Part shown: piece after piece, positions 20,379-27,637 of the stretch
Layout of the letters: every line of letters starts with the position of its first letter
Numbering within the stretch: the first letter of the stretch is position 1
The notes under the pieces: model-generated
Databases searched by the model: none
Told to the model about the DNA's origin: nothing
Seen by the model: the letters and a program-made list of their open reading frames with translations, nothing else
Source: Pseudomonadota bacterium
Lineage (GTDB): Bacteria; Pseudomonadota; Gammaproteobacteria; Burkholderiales; Burkholderiaceae_C
NCBI GenBank assembly: GCA_021846025.1
Contig: JAJZDV010000018.1
Span: 1 to 32,613, forward strand
Length of the DNA: 32,613 nucleotides
Direction: 5' to 3'
Position numbers and translations under genes: made by a program

Positions 20379-21365
20379 ATGTTCGAAACTCTCGCATCCC
20401 CCTTGCGCCAGGCGCTGGCGCGGCAAGTGCGCAGCCTGGCCGGCGACAGCCGCGCCGCGCTCGACTTCACCCAGCCTGCGGGAGACCCCGGCTGGTTCGG
20501 TCCCGAGTCGGTGGCCTGGCGCGTGCATGCCGATTTTGTCGCCATGATGACCGGCGGCATCGGCGCGCTGCTGCTGCAGGCACTGCACCCGCTGGCGTTG
20601 GCCGCGGTGTGGGATCACTCCGATTTCCGCGACGATTTGCGCGGCCGGCTGCATCGCACCGCGCGCTTCATCGCCACCACCACCTACGGTCCCAGCGCCG
20701 CTGCGCAGGACGCGGTGGCGCGCGTGCGTGCCATCCATGCCCAGGTGCACGGCACCGCACCGGATGGTCGCCGCTACGCGGCCGACGACCCGCATCTGCT
20801 CCGCTTCATCCACGTCGCCGAGGTCTACAGCTTCGTCACCGCGCACGACTGGTTGATGCCGGCGAACGCCGTCGGTTGGCGCCCAACCGTGCCAGTGGCA
20901 CTGTCGCTGCGCGAGCGCGACGCTTATGTCGCCGAGATGGCGCGCGTGCCGCTGGCCCTCGGGGCCACGGCGGTGCCACGCGACTGGGCCGGCCTGCTGG
21001 CGCAACTGGAAGACTACCGACCCGAACTCGAAGGCGGCGCCCGTCCGCAGGCCGTTTTGCGCATGCTGCGCAGCCTGTCGCGCCAGCCGATGGATCGGTC
21101 CGCGACCGAGCGTGCGATGCCGCGCCTGCAGACGTCGCTGGGCGCAAGGCTCTGTGCCGTGCCACTGCAACCGATGATGACCGCCGCCACGACGCTGCTG
21201 CCGCCCTGGGCACAACAGCTCTACGCCTTGCCGGCGCTGCACCCGCTGCGGCCCGCCCTGGCCCGGGTCGCGCTGCGCAGCGCCGTGCCATGGATGCGCT
21301 GGGCGCTGCAGGATGGTGTCGCGGCGCAGGCGCGCCAGCGCCTGCAAGCATCACCGGGCGGCTGA
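20379..21365 (+). CDS. DUF2236 / MpaB-family oxygenase-like protein
   Basis: Protein of 328 residues of the DUF2236 family, which includes the latex-clearing protein Lcp and the mycophenolic-acid oxygenase MpaB. Family features seen are WRVHADFVAMMTGGIGALLL, LLQALHPLALAAVWDHSDFRD (conserved histidine in a helix), RLHRTARFIATTTYG and FIHVAEVYSFVTAHD. Members studied so far are haem b enzymes; haem binding here is inferred. No signal peptide is present and the C-terminal third has hydrophobic helices that may associate with membranes. It appears monocistronic, with a possible leaderless start. Substrate unknown. Confidence 0.8.
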   Translation: MFETLASPLRQALARQVRSLAGDSRAALDFTQPAGDPGWFGPESVAWRVHADFVAMMTGGIGALLLQALHPLALAAVWDHSDFRDDLRGRLHRTARFIATTTYGPSAAAQDAVARVRAIHAQVHGTAPDGRRYAADDPHLLRFIHVAEVYSFVTAHDWLMPANAVGWRPTVPVALSLRERDAYVAEMARVPLALGATAVPRDWAGLLAQLEDYRPELEGGARPQAVLRMLRSLSRQPMDRSATERAMPRLQTSLGARLCAVPLQPMMTAATTLLPPWAQQLYALPALHPLRPALARVALRSAVPWMRWALQDGVAAQARQRLQASPGG

Positions 21366-21452
21366 GCGCGCACACTCCACCCGACGCTTGGCCTCGCCAG
21401 GGCGGCGCGACGCACCCACGGCACCCTGGCGACGAACCAAAATCGCCGCACC

Positions 21453-21525
21453 GGTATGCACAGGGGGGTATGCAAAGATTGATGCGGTGCAATGTATCGG
21501 CGAAATTGCTCGGTTTCATCGAAAC
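21453..21525. promoter_or_regulatory. Direct repeats and small palindrome upstream of the rhodanese gene
   Basis: GGTATGCA occurs at 21453-21460 and again at 21467-21474 (14-base period). A palindrome GTTTC-ATC-GAAAC follows at 21513-21525, next to TATATG, which could serve as a -10. The arrangement looks like an operator/promoter region for the rhodanese-DsrE pair; the regulator is unknown. Confidence 0.35.
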
Positions 21526-21590
21526 TATATGTTGGACTTGTTGCAAATTTTCCGGAGAATGCGCACACCCTCATGAATCAGGAACTGGCG

Positions 21591-22574
21591 ATGTTGCGAT
21601 GGAACAAGCTGTGGCGGCTTTGGATCGGCACAGTTGTCTGCGTGTTGTCCGGCTGGGCGCAGGCTGGGGTGTTGCCGGGTCCCCTGGTGACCCCGCAATG
21701 GCTGCATGCTCATGCCAGGGAAGTGCAGATCGTCGATCTGCGTGACAACCTCAACACCTTGTCGGACGACCCGAAGTTCACCACGGTGAATGGTCGCAAA
21801 GTGCTCGATGCGGTGGGCGGTCATATCGTCGATGCACTGTCGGTCAACTTCTGGGGTCTGCGGCAAAAGCGTGACATCGACGGCAAGACCGTGGACTTCT
21901 TGTTGCCCACCGCCGATGCGTTCCAGGCCAGCATGCAAGCGGTGCAATTGCAGCAGGACAAGCCCATCGTCATCGCTCCCACGGGCGATGATGCGACCTC
22001 GCTGCAGGAAGCGGCGTTCTTCGCCTGGGAACTGCAATTGTTCGGCGTTCCAGCCGAGCAGATTGCACTGCTCGACGGCGGCACGCATGCCTGGATCGCG
22101 GCGGGTTACCCGGTGGACACGGATGCCATCGCCCCCATGACCTCCAGTGCATGGAAAGCCAGCGCGCCCAACCCCGAGCTTCTGGCCACCACGGCACAGG
22201 TGCAGGCGGCCCAGCGCGCCCACAAGCCGCTGCTGGATGCCCGGCCGTTGGCGCAGTTTGCCGGGCTCGAGCGCACGCCTGTGGTCCCGGTCTTCGGGCG
22301 CCTGGACGGTTCGCGCGCGCTGCCGGCGGAACTGCTGTATCGCCAGGCGGCCGACGGCTCTTGGCGCTTCCTGACGCCGGCGCAGTACAAGACGGTGTTC
22401 GCGCTCGGCGGCGTGACGCGCCTGCAGCCCGGCATCCTGTATTGCAACACCGGCCAATACGCCGCCGGTGCCTGGTTCGTGCTCTCGCGCATCCTGGATC
22501 TCAAGGGCCTGCGTGAGTACCCGGGCGGCATGAACGAGTGGGTGCAACGCGGCCTGCCGATCGCTTCATTTTGA
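21591..22574 (+). CDS. Exported tandem-rhodanese sulfurtransferase
   Basis: Protein of 327 residues with a signal peptide (LWIGTVVCVLSGWAQAG, cleavage after AQA) and two rhodanese domains, hence periplasmic. The first domain (LVTPQWLHAHAREVQIVDLRD to GGTHAWIAAGYPV) has no cysteine at the active-loop position (IAPTGDDATS). The second ends with YCNTGQYAAGAWFVLSRIL, giving the likely persulfide-carrying C285, then YPGGMNEW. An inactive first and active second domain is the normal thiosulfate or mercaptopyruvate sulfurtransferase plan. ATG 21591 is chosen because AGGAA lies six bases before it; ATG 21573 adds six residues and is possible. The exported DsrE-like gene follows 126 bases later, suggesting a shared sulfur-handling role. 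Confidence 0.85.
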   Translation: MLRWNKLWRLWIGTVVCVLSGWAQAGVLPGPLVTPQWLHAHAREVQIVDLRDNLNTLSDDPKFTTVNGRKVLDAVGGHIVDALSVNFWGLRQKRDIDGKTVDFLLPTADAFQASMQAVQLQQDKPIVIAPTGDDATSLQEAAFFAWELQLFGVPAEQIALLDGGTHAWIAAGYPVDTDAIAPMTSSAWKASAPNPELLATTAQVQAAQRAHKPLLDARPLAQFAGLERTPVVPVFGRLDGSRALPAELLYRQAADGSWRFLTPAQYKTVFALGGVTRLQPGILYCNTGQYAAGAWFVLSRILDLKGLREYPGGMNEWVQRGLPIASF

Positions 22575-22700
22575 TTCGGGCCGGGCCGATTCGCGCCACG
22601 ATCTCCAAGCGCCCCGGCCGCCACATCCCGCAACACGCATCGGACCCCTGGCGTGCCACGACCAACAGGGGCCAACCCACCGGTTCACGAGGAGACCATC

Positions 22701-23207
22701 ATGAACACACACCGCTGCACACGCATGCTGCGCCACGCACTCCTGGCGCTGACCCTGGCCCTGGGTGGCATGGGTCTGGCCCAGGCCGCCAATCCGTCGA
22801 TGCTGAACGATTTCAACTTCGACAAGCCGACATTCATCCACGACCTGCCTTTTGCCCAATACAAGCTGGTGCTGCAGGTCGACGAAGACAATCCGGCGCT
22901 GTGGAACCTCACACTCAACAATGCGCAAAACGTGCTCGACCACTTCGGCCAGGAAAAGGTGCGCATCATCATCGTCGCCTTCGGTCCGGGGCTGAAGATG
23001 TTCTTGAAAGACAGCCCGGTGGGTGATCGCATCGCCGCCCAGAACGCCGAGGGCATCGAGTTCGACGCCTGCCACAACACCATGGAGGCGATGGCGAAAA
23101 AGATCGGGCACATGCCGGTCCTGGTGCCGGACGCCGTGATCGTGCCGGCCGGCGTGGTGCGCATCATGCAACTCGAAAAGGCCGGCTTCGCCTACATCAG
23201 GCCCTGA
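22701..23207 (+). CDS. Exported DsrE/DsrF-like protein
   Basis: Protein of 168 residues with a signal peptide ending near GLAQAAN, so periplasmic. The mature part matches the DsrE/F-like fold: YKLVLQVDEDNPALWNLTLN, then VRIIIVAFGPGLKMFL, then IEFDACHNTMEAMAKK with a single mature cysteine (C124) at the position used by DsrE-type proteins to carry sulfur, and VVRIMQLEKAGFAYIRP at the end. GAGGAGA stands five bases before the ATG, deciding this start. It follows the exported rhodanese on the same strand and may accept sulfane sulfur from it; that transfer is an inference. Confidence 0.85.
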   Translation: MNTHRCTRMLRHALLALTLALGGMGLAQAANPSMLNDFNFDKPTFIHDLPFAQYKLVLQVDEDNPALWNLTLNNAQNVLDHFGQEKVRIIIVAFGPGLKMFLKDSPVGDRIAAQNAEGIEFDACHNTMEAMAKKIGHMPVLVPDAVIVPAGVVRIMQLEKAGFAYIRP

Positions 23208-23231
23208 GGCGCCGCCCGACGCGAGCACGCT

Positions 23232-24623
23232 TCAAGCCGTGCCCAGCGCCTCCAGGGCGTCGTCGAATGCCGCGATGAGGTGATCGGCGTCGGCTGCGGT
23301 GTGCGCCGGGCAGGCCAGCACCATGTTGTGGAAGGGCGTGAGCAGCACCCCGCGATTGAGCAGCGCAAGCTGCAGCGCCGCTTCCAGCGCGTGGCGGAAT
23401 GCGGCGCGAGCCTCGCTGCCGTTGCGCGGTCGCTGTGGCACGAACTGGCATTCGCAACGCGCGCCGATGCGGGTGACGCACCAGGGCAGCCCGCGCTTGG
23501 CCAGCACCGCTTCCAGGCCATCGGCCACGCGCTGCGCGGTGGCGAACATGCGGGCATAGGCGGCGTCGGTCATCACCTCGGCAAGCATGGCGCGCATCAG
23601 GCGCAAGCTCAGCAAACCGGCCGATAGCGTGGTGCCGATGCCGGAATGCCCCGGAGCCGCCGCAAGCTTGGCTTGCTGCATGCGCGCGCCCACTTCGGCG
23701 CTGAAGCCATAGGCCGCACCCGGCGTGCCGCCGGCCATCGGTTTGCCCAGCACCAGGATGTCGGGCTGCAGGCCGCAAGCGCGGGTGTAACCCCCGGGGC
23801 CGCAGGAGATGGTGTGGGTTTCGTCCAGCACGAGCAGCGTGCCATGGCGGCGCGCGAGCGCAGCCACGCCCTGCATGAAGCCGGGTTCCGGCAACACCAT
23901 GCCGATGTTCGTGAGCACAGGTTCGGTGATGACGCAGGCCACGTCACCTTTCGCCAGTGCGGCTTCGAGCGCGGGAAGATCGTTGAACTCGACCACGCGG
24001 GTGAAGGCGGCGAGATCGTGCACCTGGCCGAGCAGGCTGGGCCGGGTGTGCGTGCTGCCATCGGCCGCGAGATCGACGAACGCATCATCCACCGTGCCGT
24101 GATAACAGCCGTTGAACACAACGATGTGCTGGCGCCGGGTGATGGCGCGTGCCCAGCGCAGCACGAAGCGGTTGGCGTCGCTGGCGGTGGCCGTGAACTG
24201 CCACATCGGCAGGCCGAAGCGCTGCTCCAGCAGCGCGGCCACATCCAGCGCCACGCTGGACGGCAACATGGTGGTGGCCCCGTCGCCGCCGAACTCGGCC
24301 AACACCCGCGCCACCGGCCCGGGGCTGTGGCCGAACATCGCGCCGGTGTCGCCAAGGCAGAAGTCGACGAGCTCGTGCCCGTCCGCGTCCCACAGGTGCG
24401 CACCCTGAGCCCGGTCGACGAACAGGGGCACGGGTGAAGGCGCATCGGCCATCCAGTGCATCGGCACGCCGAACAGGAAACGCGGCGCAGCCTGCGCGTG
24501 CAGCACGCGCGACTGCGGATGGCTGGCGAGAAAACGGGCCGATTCAGCCGCGAAAAAACGTGCGGTGCGCGCGGGGGTCGGGTCGGGCGTGAGGTCGGTG
24601 CTCGAGGCGGCGAGGCGGTTCAT
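23232..24623 (-). CDS. Class III PLP-dependent aminotransferase (glutamate-1-semialdehyde aminomutase-like)
   Basis: Cytoplasmic fold-type I PLP enzyme of 463 residues. Landmarks are LWDADGHELVDFCLGDTGAMFG, then FTATASDANRFVLRWARA (cofactor phosphate site), VVFNGCYHGTVDD (ring-stacking Tyr-His), LLVLDETHTISCGPGG (PLP-nitrogen Asp) and LVLGKPMAGGTPGAAYG (Schiff-base Lys). It resembles the GSA-aminomutase branch, but the DETHT variant makes it an aminotransferase or aminomutase of unknown substrate rather than HemL. It is divergent from the agmatinase/oxidase pair across 233 bases, which suggests shared control and a role with amine or amino-acid substrates. ATG 24623 is preferred; an in-frame TTG at 24644 would add seven residues. 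Neither has a good ribosome site. Confidence 0.85.
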   Translation of the reverse strand: MNRLAASSTDLTPDPTPARTARFFAAESARFLASHPQSRVLHAQAAPRFLFGVPMHWMADAPSPVPLFVDRAQGAHLWDADGHELVDFCLGDTGAMFGHSPGPVARVLAEFGGDGATTMLPSSVALDVAALLEQRFGLPMWQFTATASDANRFVLRWARAITRRQHIVVFNGCYHGTVDDAFVDLAADGSTHTRPSLLGQVHDLAAFTRVVEFNDLPALEAALAKGDVACVITEPVLTNIGMVLPEPGFMQGVAALARRHGTLLVLDETHTISCGPGGYTRACGLQPDILVLGKPMAGGTPGAAYGFSAEVGARMQQAKLAAAPGHSGIGTTLSAGLLSLRLMRAMLAEVMTDAAYARMFATAQRVADGLEAVLAKRGLPWCVTRIGARCECQFVPQRPRNGSEARAAFRHALEAALQLALLNRGVLLTPFHNMVLACPAHTAADADHLIAAFDDALEALGTA

Positions 24624-24709
24624 GCGAGGGCTGGCGGCAGTCAAGGAAACGGATCGAACTGCGGGTTGATCCGGCTCGAGCGTGCGCCAGGCGCAAGCAC
24701 ACGTTCACC

Positions 24710-24748
24710 GAAGTGGCCCCGCTTCCCTTCGCGAAAATGGCCCCTTCG
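24710..24748. promoter_or_regulatory. Tandem dyad element in the aminotransferase/agmatinase divergent region
   Basis: Two similar dyads lie in series: GAAGTGGCCCCGCTTC at 24710-24725 and CGAAAATGGCCCCTTCG at 24732-24748. Both share the core TGGCCCC, 24 bases apart (24714 and 24738), flanked by GAA on the left and TTC on the right. A further CGATTCG lies at 24747-24753. This looks like a two-site operator for the divergent genes; the regulator is not in the window. Confidence 0.45.
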
Positions 24749-24856
24749 ATTCGCCGAAATCTAGCCTATTCTCCAGTCCGCTTTGTGTGCAGTCAATGGC
24801 TGCGTTCAACCGCGCCGGCCCTGCCGAGCGCGTTCGCATCTTCACCAGAAACCATC

Positions 24857-25846
24857 ATGGCGCAACACGGCTTCGCTTTTCTCGCGCAACAGCGTTTCCT
24901 CGGCGCCGCTTCGGTTTCGGGCGGAGACGCGACCCCATTCGGCGTGGCCGGCGTGGCCTGGGACGGCGCCACCACCAACCGCCCCGGTGCCCGTTTCGGC
25001 CCGGCCGCCATCCGCCAGGCCAGCGCCATGCTGTGCGACGCGATCCATCCCGGGTTCGATCGCGACTTGCCGCCAGGCGCGCATGCGCCATCCCCGGTGG
25101 CGTCCCTGCAAGACCACGGCGACCTGCGCCTGCCCAACACCGGCCTGATCGGTCTGCGTGCGGCGCTGGAGCCGCAGGCCGAAGCGCTGATGCGCAGCCA
25201 GCACATGCTGTGGCTGGGCGGCGATCACTCCATCACCTTGTCGCTGTTGCGCGCGGCGCGCAAGGTGCATGGGCAGCCGCTCGCCGTGCTGCATTTCGAT
25301 GCCCACTGCGACACCTGGACCGACCACTTCGGCGAACCTTCCGGCCATGGCACCTGGGTCTACGAGGCCGTGCAGGAAGGGCTGGTCGTGCCGCAGGGTT
25401 TCGTCCAGGTGGGCATTCGCTCGGCGGCTGAGCGCGAGGCGCGGGAGTACGTCAACACCATCGGCGGGAGCGTGGTCACGGCACGTGCTTTGCGCGGCCT
25501 CGACGGTGCGGCGCAACTCGCCGGCGTGGTGCGCGACATCGCCCAGCGCCTGCAGGCCACCGCGGCACCGGTGTATCTGACGCTGGACATCGACTGCCTC
25601 GACCCCGCCTTCGCCCCAGGCACCGGCACGCCCGAACCCGGCGGCCTGAGCACCAGCCAGGTGCTCACCCTGCTCGAAGAGTGGTGTGCCATGCCCTTGC
25701 CCTTCGTTGGCATGGACTGCGTCGAAGTGGCTCCGCCCTACGACCATGCCGAACTCACCTCGAACGTCGCCGCCGTGTGCGTCTGGACCTATCTCTGCGC
25801 GCGCCTGGCTGCCGCTGGCCGTGCTGCTGCAGCCGCCGCGTCATGA
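24857..25846 (+). CDS. speB: Agmatinase-family ureohydrolase
   Basis: Protein of 329 residues of the arginase/agmatinase superfamily, which hydrolyse guanidino compounds to urea and an amine with a dinuclear metal centre. All six metal ligands are present: H124 in GGDHS, D148, H150 and D152 in HFDAHCDT, and D244 and D246 in LDIDCLDP. ATTNRPGARFGPAAIRQAS and the SGHGTWVYEAVQEGLV loop are agmatinase-type rather than arginase-type. Agmatine is the default substrate (giving putrescine), but guanidinobutyrate or another guanidine cannot be excluded. ATG 24857 gives a normal N-terminus; the open frame from 24713 crosses the dyad element and is rejected. The stop overlaps the oxidase start (ATGA), so the two are translationally coupled. 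The symbol reflects the family, not a proven substrate. Confidence 0.88.
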   Translation: MAQHGFAFLAQQRFLGAASVSGGDATPFGVAGVAWDGATTNRPGARFGPAAIRQASAMLCDAIHPGFDRDLPPGAHAPSPVASLQDHGDLRLPNTGLIGLRAALEPQAEALMRSQHMLWLGGDHSITLSLLRAARKVHGQPLAVLHFDAHCDTWTDHFGEPSGHGTWVYEAVQEGLVVPQGFVQVGIRSAAEREAREYVNTIGGSVVTARALRGLDGAAQLAGVVRDIAQRLQATAAPVYLTLDIDCLDPAFAPGTGTPEPGGLSTSQVLTLLEEWCAMPLPFVGMDCVEVAPPYDHAELTSNVAAVCVWTYLCARLAAAGRAAAAAAS

Positions 25847-27204
25847 TGCGCCTGCAGCAGCCGTCCCAGGCCCTGGTCGAGCGCTCCTACTACCAGGCCA
25901 CCGCGCGGGCAGCGCCCAGCCACGCGCCGCTGGAGGGCGTGGTGCGGGCGGATGTGTGCATCGTCGGTGCCGGGCTGGCGGGCTTGTCGGCCGCGCTGGA
26001 GTTGGCGCGGCGCGGCATGAAGGTGGTCGTGCTGGAGGCCGTGCGCGCCGGCTGGGGCGCGTCGGGTCGCAACGGAGGCCAAGCCCTGGCCGGCTATGCC
26101 AGCGAGATGGGACCGTTCGAGCAGCAGCTCGGCCAGGACGCTGCGCATGCCGCCTGGGACATGTCGCTCGAAGCCCTGCGCCTGATGCAGGCTCGCATCA
26201 CCCAGTACGCCATCGACTGCGACTGGACTGCGGGCGCACTCACCGTTGCCGTCACATCCAAAAAAGCCCGCGCGTTGCAGCATTGGGTGGAGCACATGCA
26301 AGCCCGTTACGGCGCGCACCACCTCGAATGGCTGGACGCCGCCGCCACCCGTGAACTGCTCGACACCCGGCGCTACTGCGCCGGGGTGATGGACCCGCTC
26401 GGCGGCCACCTGCATCCGCTCAACTACACCCTGGGCCTGGCGCGTGCCGCCGCTGCGGCTGGGGCCATCCTTCACGAGGGCAGCGAGGTTCTCGCGATCG
26501 AGTCTGGCAAGGTTGGAGTCGTGGCGCATACACAGGATCCGATCCGGTTCCCGGCTACGGCACGCGCCAGCGGGCTTGCCCGAGTGCGCACCGCGCAGGG
26601 CGAGGTGCATTGCGACCACATCTTGCTCGCCGGCAACACCCAACTCGGCACGGTGGCGCCGCAACTCGCGCGTCGCATCATGCCCGTGGGCACGTACATC
26701 ATCGCCACCGCGCCGCTTGCGCGCGCGCGCGCGCAGGGGCTCATCCGCAACCGCGCCTGCGTCAGCGACAACCAGTTCGTGCTCGACTATTACCGCCTCG
26801 CGGCCGACGACCGTTTGTTGTTCGGCGGCCGCGTCAGCTACTCCACCGTGTCGCCGCGCGACCTCGCCGCCACCATGCGCCAGGGCATGTTGCGGGTGTT
26901 CCCGCAACTGGCCGACGTCGGCATCACCCACGCCTGGGGCGGCTTCGTCGACATCACCATGAACCGCGCCCCCGACTTCGGCCGCATGGCGCCCGACATC
27001 ACCTACCTGCAAGGCTTTTCCGGCCACGGCCTGGCGCTCACCGGCCTGGCCGGGCAGCTGGCCGCCGAAGCCATCGCGGGCCAGGCCGAGCGCTTCGACC
27101 TTTTCACCCGCCTGCGGCACCGCGCCTTCCCCGGTGGCGATCTGCTGCGCACCCCGGCGCTGGTGCTGGGCATGCTGTGGTACCGGCTGCGCGAATTGTT
27201 GTAG
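25843..27204 (+). CDS. FAD-dependent amine oxidase, gamma-glutamylputrescine oxidase (PuuB)-like
   Basis: Protein of 453 residues of the DAO/FAD oxidoreductase family. The N-terminus reads SYYQATARAAP, then the dinucleotide-binding VCIVGAGLAGLSAALELARR with the closing Glu in VVVLEA, then WGASGRNGGQALAGY, the usual PuuB-type segment. The C-terminal FAD-binding part has YLQGFSGHGLALTGLAGQ. Family members oxidise amines such as gamma-glutamylputrescine, sarcosine or glycine-type substrates. Overlap with the agmatinase gene by ATGA argues that it acts on the amine released there or a derivative. No PuuA ligase is present in the window, so the puu pathway proper is incomplete here. Substrate therefore remains inferred. 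A second ATG at 25846 is in frame. Confidence 0.86.
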   Translation: MMRLQQPSQALVERSYYQATARAAPSHAPLEGVVRADVCIVGAGLAGLSAALELARRGMKVVVLEAVRAGWGASGRNGGQALAGYASEMGPFEQQLGQDAAHAAWDMSLEALRLMQARITQYAIDCDWTAGALTVAVTSKKARALQHWVEHMQARYGAHHLEWLDAAATRELLDTRRYCAGVMDPLGGHLHPLNYTLGLARAAAAAGAILHEGSEVLAIESGKVGVVAHTQDPIRFPATARASGLARVRTAQGEVHCDHILLAGNTQLGTVAPQLARRIMPVGTYIIATAPLARARAQGLIRNRACVSDNQFVLDYYRLAADDRLLFGGRVSYSTVSPRDLAATMRQGMLRVFPQLADVGITHAWGGFVDITMNRAPDFGRMAPDITYLQGFSGHGLALTGLAGQLAAEAIAGQAERFDLFTRLRHRAFPGGDLLRTPALVLGMLWYRLRELL

Positions 27205-27637
27205 CGCGTCTTCGCGCGAGCGAGCACTGGGGCGACCTCGCAGCGCCGCTTGCGACCAGAGCCGAGCGCCGCATGACCCCCGCTCGGAGTTGGCATGGCG
27301 GCGCTGCGGCCGCACAGCCAGGCGACACGCCGCGCCAGGAGACGGCACGCGAGGCGAGTGCGGGCACACGCGCTTGACGGGTGTGTGTCGGGGTGTGTCC
27401 GTGTGCACTCCTATTCCCGCCAATTTTGTTCAAGATGTCGTGACTGAAGCACGAATAATCTGCGTCCCACTCTGCTGCCGTTGGGCCAGAAGGTGTCAGG
27501 ATAACGTCAGAAAAAAGGATGCATTACGTTTTGTAGCAACTATGCTTGATTTCCAGACTTCCGGTTTGTGTGGAGCGGACCTAGCATCGCCAAGCCGAAT
27601 GGCAACAAACAAAGTCGATCGCGACAAGGAGACTGCA
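27205..27637. other. 433-base non-coding region upstream of the ABC importer
   Basis: The frame of the next gene stays open through this stretch, but its translation has no recognisable protein character. The first half is GC-rich; from about 27410 to 27637 the base composition becomes clearly more AT-rich than the surroundings, as expected for a control region. TGTGT/GTGTG repeats occur at 27380-27406. Short AT-rich pieces such as TATGCT and TAGCAT could be -10 boxes, but no box pair with proper spacing was convincing. No hairpin with a T-run was seen after the oxidase gene. Confidence 0.5.

Noticed and set aside
27205-27637. N-terminal extension of the binding protein through the open upstream frame
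   Set aside because: The twin-arginine signal needs to be near the N-terminus, AAGGAGA precedes ATG 27638, and the upstream translation lacks similarity.
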